Shown one piece after another: positions 34,853-47,080 of a DNA stretch of 64,000 nucleotides; within the stretch, counting starts at the first letter, position 1; every line of letters starts with the position of its first letter. The position numbers and the translations under genes were made by a program. The stretch comes from Oxyruncus cristatus (lineage: Eukaryota; Chordata; Aves; Passeriformes; Cotingidae), in assembly GCA_013399855.1 (NCBI GenBank), contig VXAY01003738.1, positions 283,485 to 347,484 of the forward strand. Reading direction: 5' to 3'. A model generated the notes under the pieces. It searched no databases and was not told the DNA's origin. It saw only the letters and a program-made list of their open reading frames with translations.

Positions 34853-37187
34853 AAACTTGTTAGTACATACAGCTATGATATATCTTTTCTTGTAAAAATG
34901 AACAAAACTAACCAAACAAAGTAGCAAATGGGATTCAGTTTCCTTCTGTTTGCCACCTTACTGTGTTCCAGAGGGACTGAAAGAGAAACAATTTATTCTA
35001 TGGTTTGGGGGGAATTGGAGTTGGCTGTCGGTCCATAACCATATTTGTGCTGACAGCTTTTGGGAACTCTCTGCAAGGTCTGCTGAAAAAGAACCCAAAA
35101 TTGATAAATAACCACATTTACATTCTTGAACATCATCTTTTTGCAGGGGTTTGTTTGCCTGTTTTTACTAAGACAGTTTCTTCATAGAAAACACACTCTC
35201 CAAGGATAATTCACTTGATCACAGCCTCAAATGTAAATATAGAGATGTTTCTGATCAGTCCTTTTATTAGCAAACCTGGAGATCAGGTAGGATTTGGACA
35301 TACTCGTAAGAGACACTACCAGCCACAAACAGCATGAAATGTAGACCGAAAAAGAGAAAAGTGATGCAAGCGCAAGGTACATATTCCCATTATACAAACA
35401 AAGAACAGAGACACTGAGAGACACAGCAACTGGAGATGTGCAGAAAAGCCATGTGAAATCCATTCACCTTGAAAAGTTCATGAGCAACCAACCATTGCTG
35501 CTGGTGTTTGCCTGAAAACAAGTGTGACCCAAAGCATCATCAAAAAGAACTCACACTTTACATTGTAACTTTAAGGTATTTACACTCAAGTTCTTCTAAA
35601 TACTTTTACTGCGTTGTTACTGAAAGGAGACTCGGGGAGACTTCCCCCATTTGAGGGATTGGCACCATCCCACATTTCGTGCTGAGCCAGAGCATTCCTG
35701 CACAGCACTCCCTCCTACTGTCATGAATACCCAGACTGATGTGGAGTGGCCCCCCGGGTGGCAGCCACTCTGATCTGCACTACATGAATAGAGAAACATC
35801 CTTTGACTGAGAAATGAAAGCTGACAGTCAGTCTGACTCCTCCTGTACTCATCTGCACAAGCTTTCACATCCAATACTACTTCAAATGCAGAAATTTAAC
35901 TACAGGGCTCTTCACTTTCATTTGGAAAATAAAGCTGCAGCTCTGTATCCCTACTCTTTATTCTGAGGCTGAGTTTGTCACAGAGGGGTTTTTGTTGTTT
36001 TGTTTTACACCAGCACTCAGGGCCTCAGCAGTGCACTCCTGATTAACTGTTACAGATACAACAGCACAGGCTGGGCAGGTGATCTACTTACTGCAGAACA
36101 TGCTGCAGCAAAGGAGAACGGTGATTTCATCTCTCTGAGTTTATAGCTGAAGCGTTTTGGAGGCAATTCCTTATATCCCTGAGGGCAGATGAAAATGATT
36201 CATTGCGTATACGTACTGTTATCTCACTACCACCACCATGCTCTTATTTCACTATAAATTGATGCTTGAAGCAGTGCGAATGAACTCTGAAATTAGCTTA
36301 TTCACCTATCCCTTAGCCAGGACAGCTGGAGAAAGGTCACTAAATGGAAAGATGTATGAGGGGTACAAAAACTGCAGGAGCAATGCATCCAAGCGAAAAA
36401 CATCTTTGCAGTCTTCTCACCTGATGCAGAAAGACTCAGATACTCAGAAGACTGCTCACACCAAAGGAAACTGCAAAGAGCTAAGAAGTTTCCATCAAGT
36501 AACGTAATGACTCCTGGGGTAGGCTGCCCTGCTGAGATACCAGGGATACACATCCAGCTGCTATGAAACCAGCTCGATTTGCTGCACAGTTACACCAAAG
36601 GAGATAGGAAGCAGAAACATATGCTCCATCAAAACCAGAGTCACAGCAGGACTCAGAAGTAACCATATGGTAAGTACTTTTAAATAGAGTGAAAGGCATT
36701 CTGTTAATGCTGCTGTAATGCTGCAATCTCTAGTTTATACCCTTATTGATCTTGGATGCTTGCAAAAATAATCGAAGCAACGCTGAATATATTTCTGATT
36801 TTGTTGCTTATTCAGTTCTGTTTCATGGTTCTTCATAGGCAGGCTACAGTTTCTATGCATATATTATTTATCAGATGTATGCTTTTCCCATTTACTCATC
36901 AATTATGTGTATTAACTCTTTAATTACTTGCAGCTTGAAACCTGCAAGCCCTGTTTGCCCTAATTTTAGTTTTGACTGGCACAGTCAATGAAAGAAGCTG
37001 TAAAATAATAGTATTAATAAAGATTTATGAAATCTGCAAGTGAAATTAGTTTAGTCATCACCAAATGATGCTTTTTTTACTGGACTATGAAACATATGTA
37101 AAGCCCAAGCATATTCCAGAAATACATACAGCAGCAGAGTTATTTTCTAGATGTAAATTGACTGAGCACAGCCATCTTGACTTTGAT

Positions 37188-37245
37188 AACAGAATTATAG
37201 AAGAGTTTGGGTTGGAAGGGACCTCAACACAGATCCTTTGGGGCA
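37188..37245 (-). mobile_element. Short CR1 3'-end remnant
   Basis: AACAGAATTATAGAAGAGTT and GGGTTGGAAGGGACCTCAAC match the CR1 terminus read from its 3' end. The match fades after about 55 bases, leaving only a tail fragment. Confidence 0.85.
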
Positions 37246-39449
37246 GCTCATATTTGTATCAAAATGCTTTAATCAATATTTAGCAGCTAAAGCAGCCACT
37301 GTCATGAATTTATCAAAAATGGATTTGTACAACCTACAAGGACGATGCAGTAGCTGAAACAATTCCAGGGGAAAAAAAAGTCACATCCTAAACCCAGCTA
37401 TTGGCAAAGACTATTCTTTCCTTTGTAGCAGTAAACTGCTTAGAAGTAGAAATGATTTCCTGATTTGCCGACATAACGCTCCTGTAGGAATGAAGCCGCG
37501 AGCTGACCTGAAGGGAAAAAGTCAGCCTGAGTTCACGCAGCATCATTTGAAAAGCAGACCTACTTGCACAGCAAAACTGCTCATTCAGTTCCACAAATGG
37601 CAACCAGACACATGCTAACACAGCAGTTTTGTGACATAGGAATACATTAACATTTATCAAACTGAACCACAATTAATTGGGTGGTTTTCCTGCCCACAGT
37701 GGAACAGGAAAAGATCTCCTGTGGATTTGTGCCTTAGCTCCCATACACAGCCTCCATCCATCATTACCAGTCCTTGCTCTTTGTCCTTCTCAGTGACATA
37801 TTCCCAGTAATCACTCACACCGCTGCATCCCCCGCTTCCTCCAAGTCCCTGAAGACTTGCACCACTTCTCTACTCCCTTGCCACTCCTGTTGAAACCCCT
37901 CTTCCTCTTTATTTCCCCTAAAATATCCAGCATTTCTTCCTTATGTCATTGAACAACCTCCAGTGTCCTCACTACAGCCTGAGGTTGCATTTCTCTCCAT
38001 GAGGAGATCAGTTTGAACACCTTCCCTCCAGACAGCCAGTGACTTCCATTGGCCTCACTGAGCCATTTCTAGAGATTGGATGTATCTGCTCTGCCTTTGG
38101 ATGTACTGCAAACTGGTAGATGGGTTCAAAAGATACTGGAAGGAGGCAGAGGAGAAAAGATAAACTAGCAGGCAAAAGGAGAAACAGAATTATCAAAAAC
38201 ATTTAAGTTCCTTATGAAAGTAGCTTAAATAGACAAAAGAAGGTGAAGCGGAAGTGGATCAGTAACACAGCAGTTCCCAGTAAAACAAAAGCAAATCAGG
38301 AGAAGGAAGGCTCCTGCAGCACAAGGCTAGAAAGAATGAAGACAATCTCAGAAACAAGATTTTCTGGGATTTCAAAGCCACTGCCCTAAACAGTATGGCT
38401 GTTCCATCTGATTCATAAGCTGTTCCACTGGATTTAACAATGGGTTGCTGTACTTCCACGTGTGCAAGACACAGAGTATTTGCAATCCTTAACTTTGCGG
38501 GTTTTTCTCTAATTTTACTCAGAAAGCTTGTTCAGCCACTTTTTTCGTCATTCGGGCTTATCTGTTGTGAAGCAGTGGACTGTGCCTATCTTACATCTTT
38601 TCATCATCTCTGCAGTTCAGCCCATTGGTTGGGGAGGACTTTTACTGGAGGAGATGGCTCATGACACCCCACAACCTGGCAATCCCACACATACATCTTT
38701 GTCAAGGTGCAGCTTGACAAAGCCCAGCTCTTGATCCTGTGTCATGTCACAAAATGCAGTTGCTGATAAGAGAAGGGTGAGAGGACCATTCCCATTCTTT
38801 GGTTACTGGCATGTAAAATCCAAAGGCTTATCTGTGACTTATCAGCTCCTGTGACTCCGCACTGGCCGATGCCACTGTGTCCAACCGAAAAGCACCACCA
38901 GACTCTCCTCCAGAAATAATCCAGCCTTTGCTGCCATTGAAAATCAAAACCCATGAAAACAATGGGAATGGTCTTGTGTGTTCACAGCAGTACAGGAAAG
39001 GGAAATGAAAGCCAGAAATTAAGCAGAGTTTCTACTGGGCTGCTCGCCACTTTCCCTGCCCATTTGACTTCAGGGCACAGACTTTCACACTTTGAACTCC
39101 AAAGCAGAAAACCACAGCAGGAATTCTTCCCTGTTAATAGCAGGAAGCCATTGCTGATGGCTGGTAACTGATGTCTGGGATTAAAGTTGGGATCCTGCAC
39201 ATCTTTCTTAAAACTAACTACCTATGGTTCAGATTTACATCTAAGAGGCTTGAGCAGCAAACCTTTCCATGATGTTCAAAAGTCATGCATTAAAACACAG
39301 TAAACTTACTACTTCAAATGTATTCCCAAATTACATCAACTGTCTGTTTACTTTTCCCTGTATTAGTTCCTTGGCATGATCTTAAAATAAGAAGGATTTA
39401 TCCAGGTAAAAAAGATCCCATCTTACTGACATGGGTCCCCAGCACAGCA
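37246..39449. other. Single-copy sequence, no gene seen
   Basis: About 2.2 kb without a recognisable gene. A CpG-retaining part at about 37400-37690 looks like a candidate conserved element. Overlapping short frames on both strands near 38440-39200 show no family resemblance. Confidence 0.5.
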
Positions 39450-39902
39450 AGTCCAGAGAAGACCATGAAGATGCTCAAAGGGCTGGAGCATGTCTGCTAT
39501 GGAGACAAGCTGAGAGAGCTGGGGTTGTTTAGCCTGGAGAAGAAAAGGCTCAAAGGGGACCTTAGAGCCCCTTCCAGTATTTAGAGGGGCTACAAGAGAG
39601 TTGGAGAGCGACTTTGGACAAAGGCATGCATAGAACAAGGGGGAATGGCTTTAAACTGAAAGAGGGTAGGTTTAGATTAGATATCAGGAAAAAATTCTTC
39701 CTCAAGAGCGTTTTGAGGCCCTGGCACAGGCTGCCTAGAGAAGCTATGTCTGCCCCATCCCTGGAAGTGTTCAAGGCCAGGTTAGATGGTCTGAGCAACC
39801 TGCTTTAGTGGAAGGTGACCCTGGCTATGGCAGGAGGGTTGGAATGAGATGATCTTTAAGGTCCCTTCTAAGCCAAGCCATTCTGTGTTTCTTTGATTCT
39901 AT
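39450..39902 (+). mobile_element. CR1 fragment with broken ORF2 C-terminus
   Basis: Two pieces of the CR1 ORF2 C-terminus are readable. The first has LKGLEHVCYGDKLRELGLFS and LEKKRLKGDL (to about 39560). The second, in another frame, has [21 protein letters not shown] and SLEVFKARLDGL (to about 39800). A frameshift and stop between them show it is dead. It ends in the 3' UTR with GATGATCTTTAAGGTCCC and CCATTCTGTG...GATTCTAT. Its [11 protein letters not shown] segment is shared with the CR1 at 61400-61720, so the two belong to the same or related subfamilies. Confidence 0.94.
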
Positions 39903-42900
39903 ATAATTCCAGAACTTGCATGACATGCTCTACCTGTAGGATGCACTGAACTTGGCTGTTAGCCTAGAGAACATATATATCCCTTCTGCAGCACCCTGAA
40001 TTCCCCTAGAGCAGCATGTTTTCCCAGGCAGCTTACAGCAAGCTATGTTTTCTCCTGTCATTGAATAGTTATCAGTCAGAATAGATGAGACACTCCTATA
40101 AGCTCCCAGGTATCACAAGCTGTGAGACTGCTGGCTTCAATCAGGAGGCGTCACCAGCTTAACAAGCTAATGCAAAGCAAGGACTATATTCTTCCTGTAG
40201 GACGAGTTTCGAAAATGCAAGAGGGCTATTGGTGCGTTCGAGGCTGTGCGGGAAAGAGAGGTACCAACAGCAAGAGTCCAAGCTGTACTTGCATTCCAAT
40301 CTGGATGCACTCTTCAGATGCTGTCCTGGGAGGTGGCTTTCTTTGCTGCATTGGCAGCTGCTAAATACAGCCCTGGGAAGAGCTACAGTCTGGCACCGTT
40401 CCCTCCAAACACCGCAACCTTGTGCTCACCCTCTGCAGAAGTACTCCTGCTATCAGTTCTTGTTCTTGCAATTGCTACAAGTAGCACAGTTAAATTGATT
40501 CTTAGCGTTATTAGCTCAATACATCCACAGGTTTATAGGGGGGGCAGGGGGGAGGGCAAGATAGGAAATATGAAGGGGAAAAAAAAAGGCTTTTCATTGA
40601 TTGGATTGTCAGCTTGCTGTGAAGATAAAATAGGCACATTCTGTATGAGGCCTTTGTTGGCCATGAATGGAGCACAAAGAACTAAATAAGCACTAATTAC
40701 CAGAAGCTAAGATTAGTCTCTCCTAGCCTGTGGTAAATACAAAGGTGAGTTTTAATAGAGGAACAAGGAGATTAGGCAACATGAATTCTGACAAGAGCCG
40801 TATGGAAAGGGCAAGTAAATTATCCTTGTGATCCAAAAATATAAAATGAAGAATTCATTATGCCTTCCCTTGAAAAAGCCACAGCTGCTTTCTTCATAAA
40901 AATTCAGCCTAGGACAAAGAGGCACTATCACATGTACCCTGCAAGTGTGAAGAAACTACACACTGATCTCCAAAATTCCTGAGTCCTATTTACTTGTGAT
41001 CAGGATGGATGTTTGTTAAGTATTACCATTGCTGCCTAAGTCAATACCCTCTGGAGCTTACAGTGTGTCTTTTCTTTCAATGCCTCGGTTCCACTGACAC
41101 TGGCTGCTGTACAGTAGAACAAAAATGCCATACAAGAGGAAAGCACATGGCCCACTCCTGAACAGTCTCTTTCTGAACACTTATTGTTTAAACTGAAAGA
41201 ACTCAATCATACAAACTAAATATAGCTAAGAACAACCATAAACACGCAAGGGTCTCAGCAGAAGGGAAAAAAAAGGCATGTTATGTGTCTATCCAACAGT
41301 TCTGGTATAAGGAATATGTATATATAAACATAAATATATATAAATACATATATAAAAATACTTTAGACTCAAAAGAATGTCTTGCTTCTACAAATTACCA
41401 TGTATGACAAAGTTCAGCAGCTTTGGAGAATCTGAAGTGTGCTTATGTCACCTAAAAGCAGATGGGAGCAGAGCTGCAAGAAGGCTCAGCAGGGCAGAAG
41501 AGAGGGAGAAGCAAGGAGACAGGTTGCAGAAGGAGAATATTCTAATTTTCCCGGAGCAGAAACATTTTTTAGCATCTTCACAGATGTTGGCCAATTTATA
41601 CAGCTTATGAGAAACACAAGTCAGAAAATAATCTGGAGCATTTGGAACAGTGTTCAGCTCTTGTGGATGGTGCTCATTCCCCTTTGAGTCTGTTAAGTAA
41701 AGCTAATGAAGCACTAACAAAGCTGTTTTCCTCTGGATTTTTGTTTAGTGCTTGAAGTTGCTGGAGTTCAGTAAAACATGAGTTTCCTTTGACTTACCTT
41801 CTGCTTGGTTTTATGTGGCAGATGCATTGATATGGTTTAAGAGAGAATGGGCTCCTACTGCAAATTTTTTGCTGGCAAAAGAACTAATCTGATTTGTCCC
41901 TTCCATCTAGGTGGCAATATTCACCAAACTTGCAAGAACCTTAGAGCTCATCAGAGACATAATGGTTAAAATAGGCCAAAAGATAATATAAAGTAAAATG
42001 AAACAGATTCAGAAGCTGCGAGAAGGACTGGGGCAAGCAGGCTGTAAAGGGCAGGTAAGCAGGATAAAAGACCACCAAGAATGAATTAAATTGTGCAAGT
42101 CCCACTTCCCTAGATTAAAATGCATGACTTTGGAAGGGAAGAAAGGTTACAATGGAGAAAGCTAAAGGAGACACATCAAAACCACACGTACCTGATAACT
42201 ACAACCCATAATGAGTACAGGAAAATGCTTTTTAGTTCATTATTAATAATAGGCTAAACTAATTTCTCCCTCAAAAATTGTCAACTGGAATGTTGATTTT
42301 GGAACTGGGCCATCATTCAACAGAGCAGCACATGAAGTATTATTCTCCAAGCTTTGAGGGGTGAAGATTTCTTTCATGTGGCTACAAAAAATGAAGAAGA
42401 TTCGACACTTCTGCAATCCCTCCATGGCTTTGCTCCCAAGTTATAGCATAAGGCAAGAGAAGTTAAATCTCACTCTGGAGCTCCCCAAAGTCAAATCAAC
42501 CTCCTTTAAATAACCTGTTGGCTTTGCTTCATTTTTATTCCCACCAACATGAGGTTCCTCCAGAACAACATAGAAAAGCAGAATGCAGCTACTCAAGGCA
42601 GAAGTTAAGCAGGAAGGGAAGATGTCACCCTGAACCTGACCAAAATGTCCATGCCCTTGCTAACATTTAAAGTTTACACAAAAGGCAATAAACACACTCC
42701 TCAAGAAATACCAAAGAACCCAAAATACCAGTCAGCCCAACACAGCCAGCAGGCCAAAGGCATCTGGAAACAGATGGAAGAAAATCACTGTGGGATAAAG
42801 CTATGTCTTTTTCATACAAAATATAATTAACTTAAAAAAAAAAAAATCAACAAAATCAACAAAAATTAGTTTTGTTTTTCTCAAATATATACTAGTAATG

Positions 42901-45900
42901 CTTTCCTACGTTCCCCCTCCTTAAATGGTATGTCCTTTGTATGCACTCACATCAATGATTTCCTACAAACACCTTCTTCCTACAGTACATTCCTGCTTTC
43001 ACTTCTCTCCCTCACCTGAAATCACTGTAAAAACTCACCATCTGGATGACTTTGAACCTCACAGACTTGAGACAAAACTGCTTTGGCACAGTTGTCCACT
43101 CTGCCTACCAAAGAAGATGCCAATCAAGTATTTGCCAGGCTCACACACTGCTTCAGTAACTTTAACTATGACCCGAAATCAACTTTTTTGCAAGTATTTC
43201 CAATTAGAATTAAATTATTGGGCTCAAAGCTCCATGTAAGTGACTTTCTTGGTTTGCTGAGATGTTTTTGATGTTCACAAGTAACTGTGCAAATTGATTC
43301 CACTTCTGCACCTCTTTCCAGCCATAGCTTTCCAAAGGCCATGTACACTGAAGTGTATTCATTTCCATACATTAACCAGCATCCTCTGCACAGTATTTTG
43401 CATCCATGAAATTGATTTATTAAAACTATCAGCAATTCAGCATAAGAAACATGTATTTGTGGCACCAGTAGGAGAAGCAAATAAGAGCAGAATAATTCTG
43501 CCTCTTCTTCATCACACTTTCAAGAAAACCTGGAGCATTCATCAAAGAACGTGTCTTTCCAGTAACAGCATCTTCTTCATACATATGCACACTTCCTCCA
43601 GACTACAGTTAATTATTTCCCCAGTACAATTATTTCTTTACAAATTTAAATAATGCTCATAGCTTAGTGGAATGCACATGCACAAAAAATAGTAGTCCCA
43701 GACATTCACACCAGATGCTGATATTTTTTCATTCGTTATTAGAAAAATTGAAGTGCATTGCAGAAAAATTGCAGAGAGAATGACACCATCTACATCACCT
43801 CCATCACTGGGCAGCTCCCGAGCTCTGCATCTGAGCTATCATGATACCACCCCACCCCAAAGGGCTTCAGCTCTGCTCCCAACACCACCAAAATCGGGGT
43901 GTGGACCTTGACGTGACAGAACTGAGTGTTTTGTGAAGAAAAACATACTCACTGTGTTTATCCTGTTTCCCCCTGCAGTCCGTGGGGAGGTAGCCCATTC
44001 CCCATCCCCCTGTGCTGTCTCAGGGGACGAGGTAGAGAAAAACTGGGAGTAAAGTTGAGCTCAGGATGAAGGGAGCGGTGGAGGGAAGGTGTTTGAAAAT
44101 TTGGTTTTATTTCTCATTACTCTGCTCAAGCACAACAGTGCTTGAGATAAAAGCTAGATACATATATAAGAATATAGCTATTTATACAAATAAAGCCAGT
44201 ATTTGGCATGCAAAGATCCATTCACAGGTCTCTAATTCTGACTAGGTGTAGGAAGTCCTGAACCACACAACTGGGGGGCAGTCACTTTCTTAGAAGGTAT
44301 TTGAAGGTGCTGCCCACATTACAGTTCACAGAAACAAACAATCCCAAGGTCTTCTCACTCCTGGAAGCCCCACTGCAAATGTAAACCTGAAGGAAACTGG
44401 ACAGAGTAGGAGAGCAGCATTTTGTGAGAAATCTCAAATTACGTTAAACAATTTTTCTTACAAGTCTCCTTCGTACAGGTGCTCCCAATTTCACTGTGGT
44501 AAGCACAGCCTACGCTACAAAAAACTGATGATGGCTGCTTAAATACATGTTGCTCCAGCAACTGCAATATGTGGATTTAAAGACAGAATGTTTCAAGTGA
44601 TTTATGATTCATTTCTGCATCTCAATCTAAGCTCTGAAAGGCTTCAGTCCTCATCTTTCTCAAGAAATGTGCAATTTGACGCATAAATGAATATTCAGAC
44701 AATGAAGTGAACAAAAGCATCTCTGAGAGAACACCAGACTGCAAATGCTGCTCCATTTTGGGAGGCAGAAAGTGGCAGATAATGACTGTCTTTCTCAGTT
44801 TGTCATCTCTGGGGATGTGGGGAGCGTGGAGAAGGCTGGAGATGACACAACACCCATGCCAGCGGTCAAGCCAGGACAAAAATAAGGCCTTACAGCCCAA
44901 AATGCCATTCCGTTAAATACCACTGCGCCAGTCACATGTGACAATGCCAGCCACACACAGAGAAGTTTGTTTAACTCAGGGCTTCTGATGAAAATGTTCA
45001 TTTTTAGCCAGTACCCCTGTGACTTGGCAAAAGCAACACCCATCCTGATGTCACCCCTACAAGGCAGGGAACACTAACGCTAGTTCACACATGCCGATGG
45101 CAAAATAACAACCTTAAGCAGGAACTCACTTAAAAGTATTTCCAAGTACAACTCCATACATACTTTATAATTCCTCCTGGACTACAAAAAAAATGGTTTT
45201 TAAACAAAAGTCATACCAGAGACAATGAAAATTCAGCATGATGTACAGTTATCAACAACATTTACACCCAAGAAGTGAGTACGTGGCAGATACACAGTGC
45301 AGGGAAGGATAAAGTAGAAAGTGATCTTTAATTAAAAAGTTTGAGACAAAATGATTCTGGCTGCTGAGACAGGGTTTAATTTTATTTCTGTCATGTGTAC
45401 TGGATTAAATGGCTTGGAAATGTTCATATCACAAGGTTAAAAACACAAAAAGCTTGCTCAGGACAGTTTGATTCTTTGAAGGTGTCAGTTACAAAACTGA
45501 GAATAATTTTGTCCTATCAACTCTTCTCCATTCAGTGTCCTTGAGGAATCCCCCCAAACAACACCTACTGATGTGCAAAGCAGGATTACTTTGCTTCATG
45601 TTGAAAACCAACAGCCCTTCAAATTCTAAGAGCATCTCAAGCAGCTTAGGAGACAACATAATTGATGGGGTTTGGTTGCTTTTGGGTCTAATTTTTGAAC
45701 TTGAAATACCTTGAAAATGTATTGTTGAATACATTGAATACCTTGAAATGTAACCCTGGCCATACATGGGGCACACTCTCGATCATTAGGACTTTTAGAA
45801 GCATCCAAGACTATTAGACATGGCCAAAATGTTTTATAGATTTGTATGCAATGAACTTACAATGAACTGCATTTTTAAACACCTTCTGTTGGCTAAAATT

Positions 45901-46636
45901 AAGCGGTTTAGACTGAGAAAACAGGATTAAATTTTATTAGGGTGGTCCAATAGATGAAGACTAGCATCACAGCCTACATTAATGTTACATGGATCTTGTA
46001 ACAGTTTCAGAATCACTAGGTAATTATTAACAACATTCTTTAATTCTTTTATAACATTCTCCAGAGGGCCTAAAAGACTATTTTTAGAAGAGAAGAATTC
46101 ACTACTGCTTATTCACTACCTTATTCATTCACCACAAATGAAGGAATTTTTGCTAAGTGATGATACTAATATTTTTTAGAAAAAAAAGTGAGGAAAAAAA
46201 AAAAAAGGAAAGAAATCAAACTTGCTCTAAATCCTTGGGAGTTTTTTAGCTGCCTCACTCTCCATGAATTTCTTAAATGGTGTAATTGCCATTGACCTTC
46301 CCTGTAGTTTAGGCCCTTAAATATGCAGGGAAGGTCAGAGCCAGTAAATTGCCAGCACCCTTGACTGAAGCACATTGATCAAGGCCAGTTTAGCATTTGC
46401 TTAGTTTAGCAGATAAAATGTGGCAGTCAGCAATTCTAAATAAATTATATGATTTCCAGATAGTGATGTACGATTTTTACAAACACGATGACTCAGCATC
46501 TGGGAGAGAGGAAAAAAGAAGACAATCTCTGGAGTTTTAAGAGAGGCCAAAGCATAATTTAGCCTGTCTTTTTACTACATTAAAAATACCCCAAAGAATT
46601 GAGTAAAAATTCTTTGAAACAGCACTACTAACAAAT
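39903..46636. other. Single-copy sequence, no gene seen
   Basis: About 6.7 kb without recognisable genes. It includes a G-rich run near 40545, an A/T alternating tract at 41313-41360, an A run near 42832 and an A run near 46190-46205. The longest frame (147 codons, 40246-40689) has no recognisable domain and I treat it as chance. Confidence 0.5.
41313..41360. repeat. A/T-rich degenerate TATA-type repeat
   Basis: Alternating TATATA, AATATATA and ACATATATAA units make up nearly the whole tract. This is a degenerate AT microsatellite. Confidence 0.7.
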
Positions 46637-46780
46637 CAGAGTGGTTTGGGTTGGAAGGACCTTAAACATCATCTCATTCCAAACTCCCTGCCATGGCAGG
46701 GACACCTTCCACCACACCATGTTGCTCAGGGCCCCATCCAGCCTGGCCTTTGACACTTCCAGGGATGGGGCACTGACAGC
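46637..46780 (-). mobile_element. CR1 3'-end fragment
   Basis: CAGAGTGGTTTGGGTTGGAA, GGACCTTAAACATCATCTCA, the GCAGGGACACCTTCCACCAC block and TTCCAGGGATGGGGCACTGA follow the CR1 3' region in reverse orientation. It stops in the region encoding the SLEVFK-type motif. No frame survives. Confidence 0.92.
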
Positions 46781-46964
46781 AGACTGTCCTAAGGATGTTG
46801 CACCTGAAGGATGGTTTAAACAATTTGCCAGTGATGAAGACTAATGGGAGTCTATCTGCAAAGTCTGCAACACACCATGAGCCACACCTCTGACTACAGT
46901 ACCTGGAAAAAGGAGGTCATAATTTGCTACCACCAGAGCCAAATAACCAGACAGACATTATGCA

Positions 46965-47080
46965 GACATTTAGGTTGGAAAAAACCTCCAAGATAATTGA
47001 GTTCAACTGTGAACCCAGCACTGCCAAACCCACCACTAAACCATGTCCCCAAGTGTCATATCCACATTCACATTTTGCAC
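46965..47080 (-). mobile_element. Second CR1 3'-end fragment, different subfamily
   Basis: TTTAGGTTGGAAAAAACCTC, CAAGATAATTGAGTTCAACT, then CCAGCACTGCCAAACCCACC and ACTAAACCATGTCCCCAAGT match the CR1 subfamily with a TTTAGGTTGGAAAAGACC tail. It differs from the copy at 46637-46780 and is therefore a separate insertion less than 200 bp away. Confidence 0.88.

Larger units (their letters stand above)
26803..37187. other. Long single-copy AT-rich stretch, no gene seen
   Basis: More than 10 kb without a recognisable gene or clear transposon. It holds homopolymer runs (T near 29161, T near 34840), a TTTGAAA-rich simple tract at 34560-34605, and CpG-retaining islands near 29470-29660 and 33330-33620. 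Open frames are all under 100 codons and unrecognised. It could be intronic or intergenic. Confidence 0.55.

Noticed and set aside
39318..39808. Two short frames that look like protein-coding exons
   Set aside because: They encode the CR1 ORF2 C-terminus split by a frameshift, so they belong to the transposon.
40246..40689. 147-codon plus-strand open frame with a hydrophobic middle
   Set aside because: The hydrophobic stretch looks like a membrane segment, but two other frames are also open over the same bases, which is a compositional effect. No family match.
45700..45752. Repeated AATACCTTGAAA units as a minisatellite
   Set aside because: Only two short diverged copies, too weak to call a repeat array.
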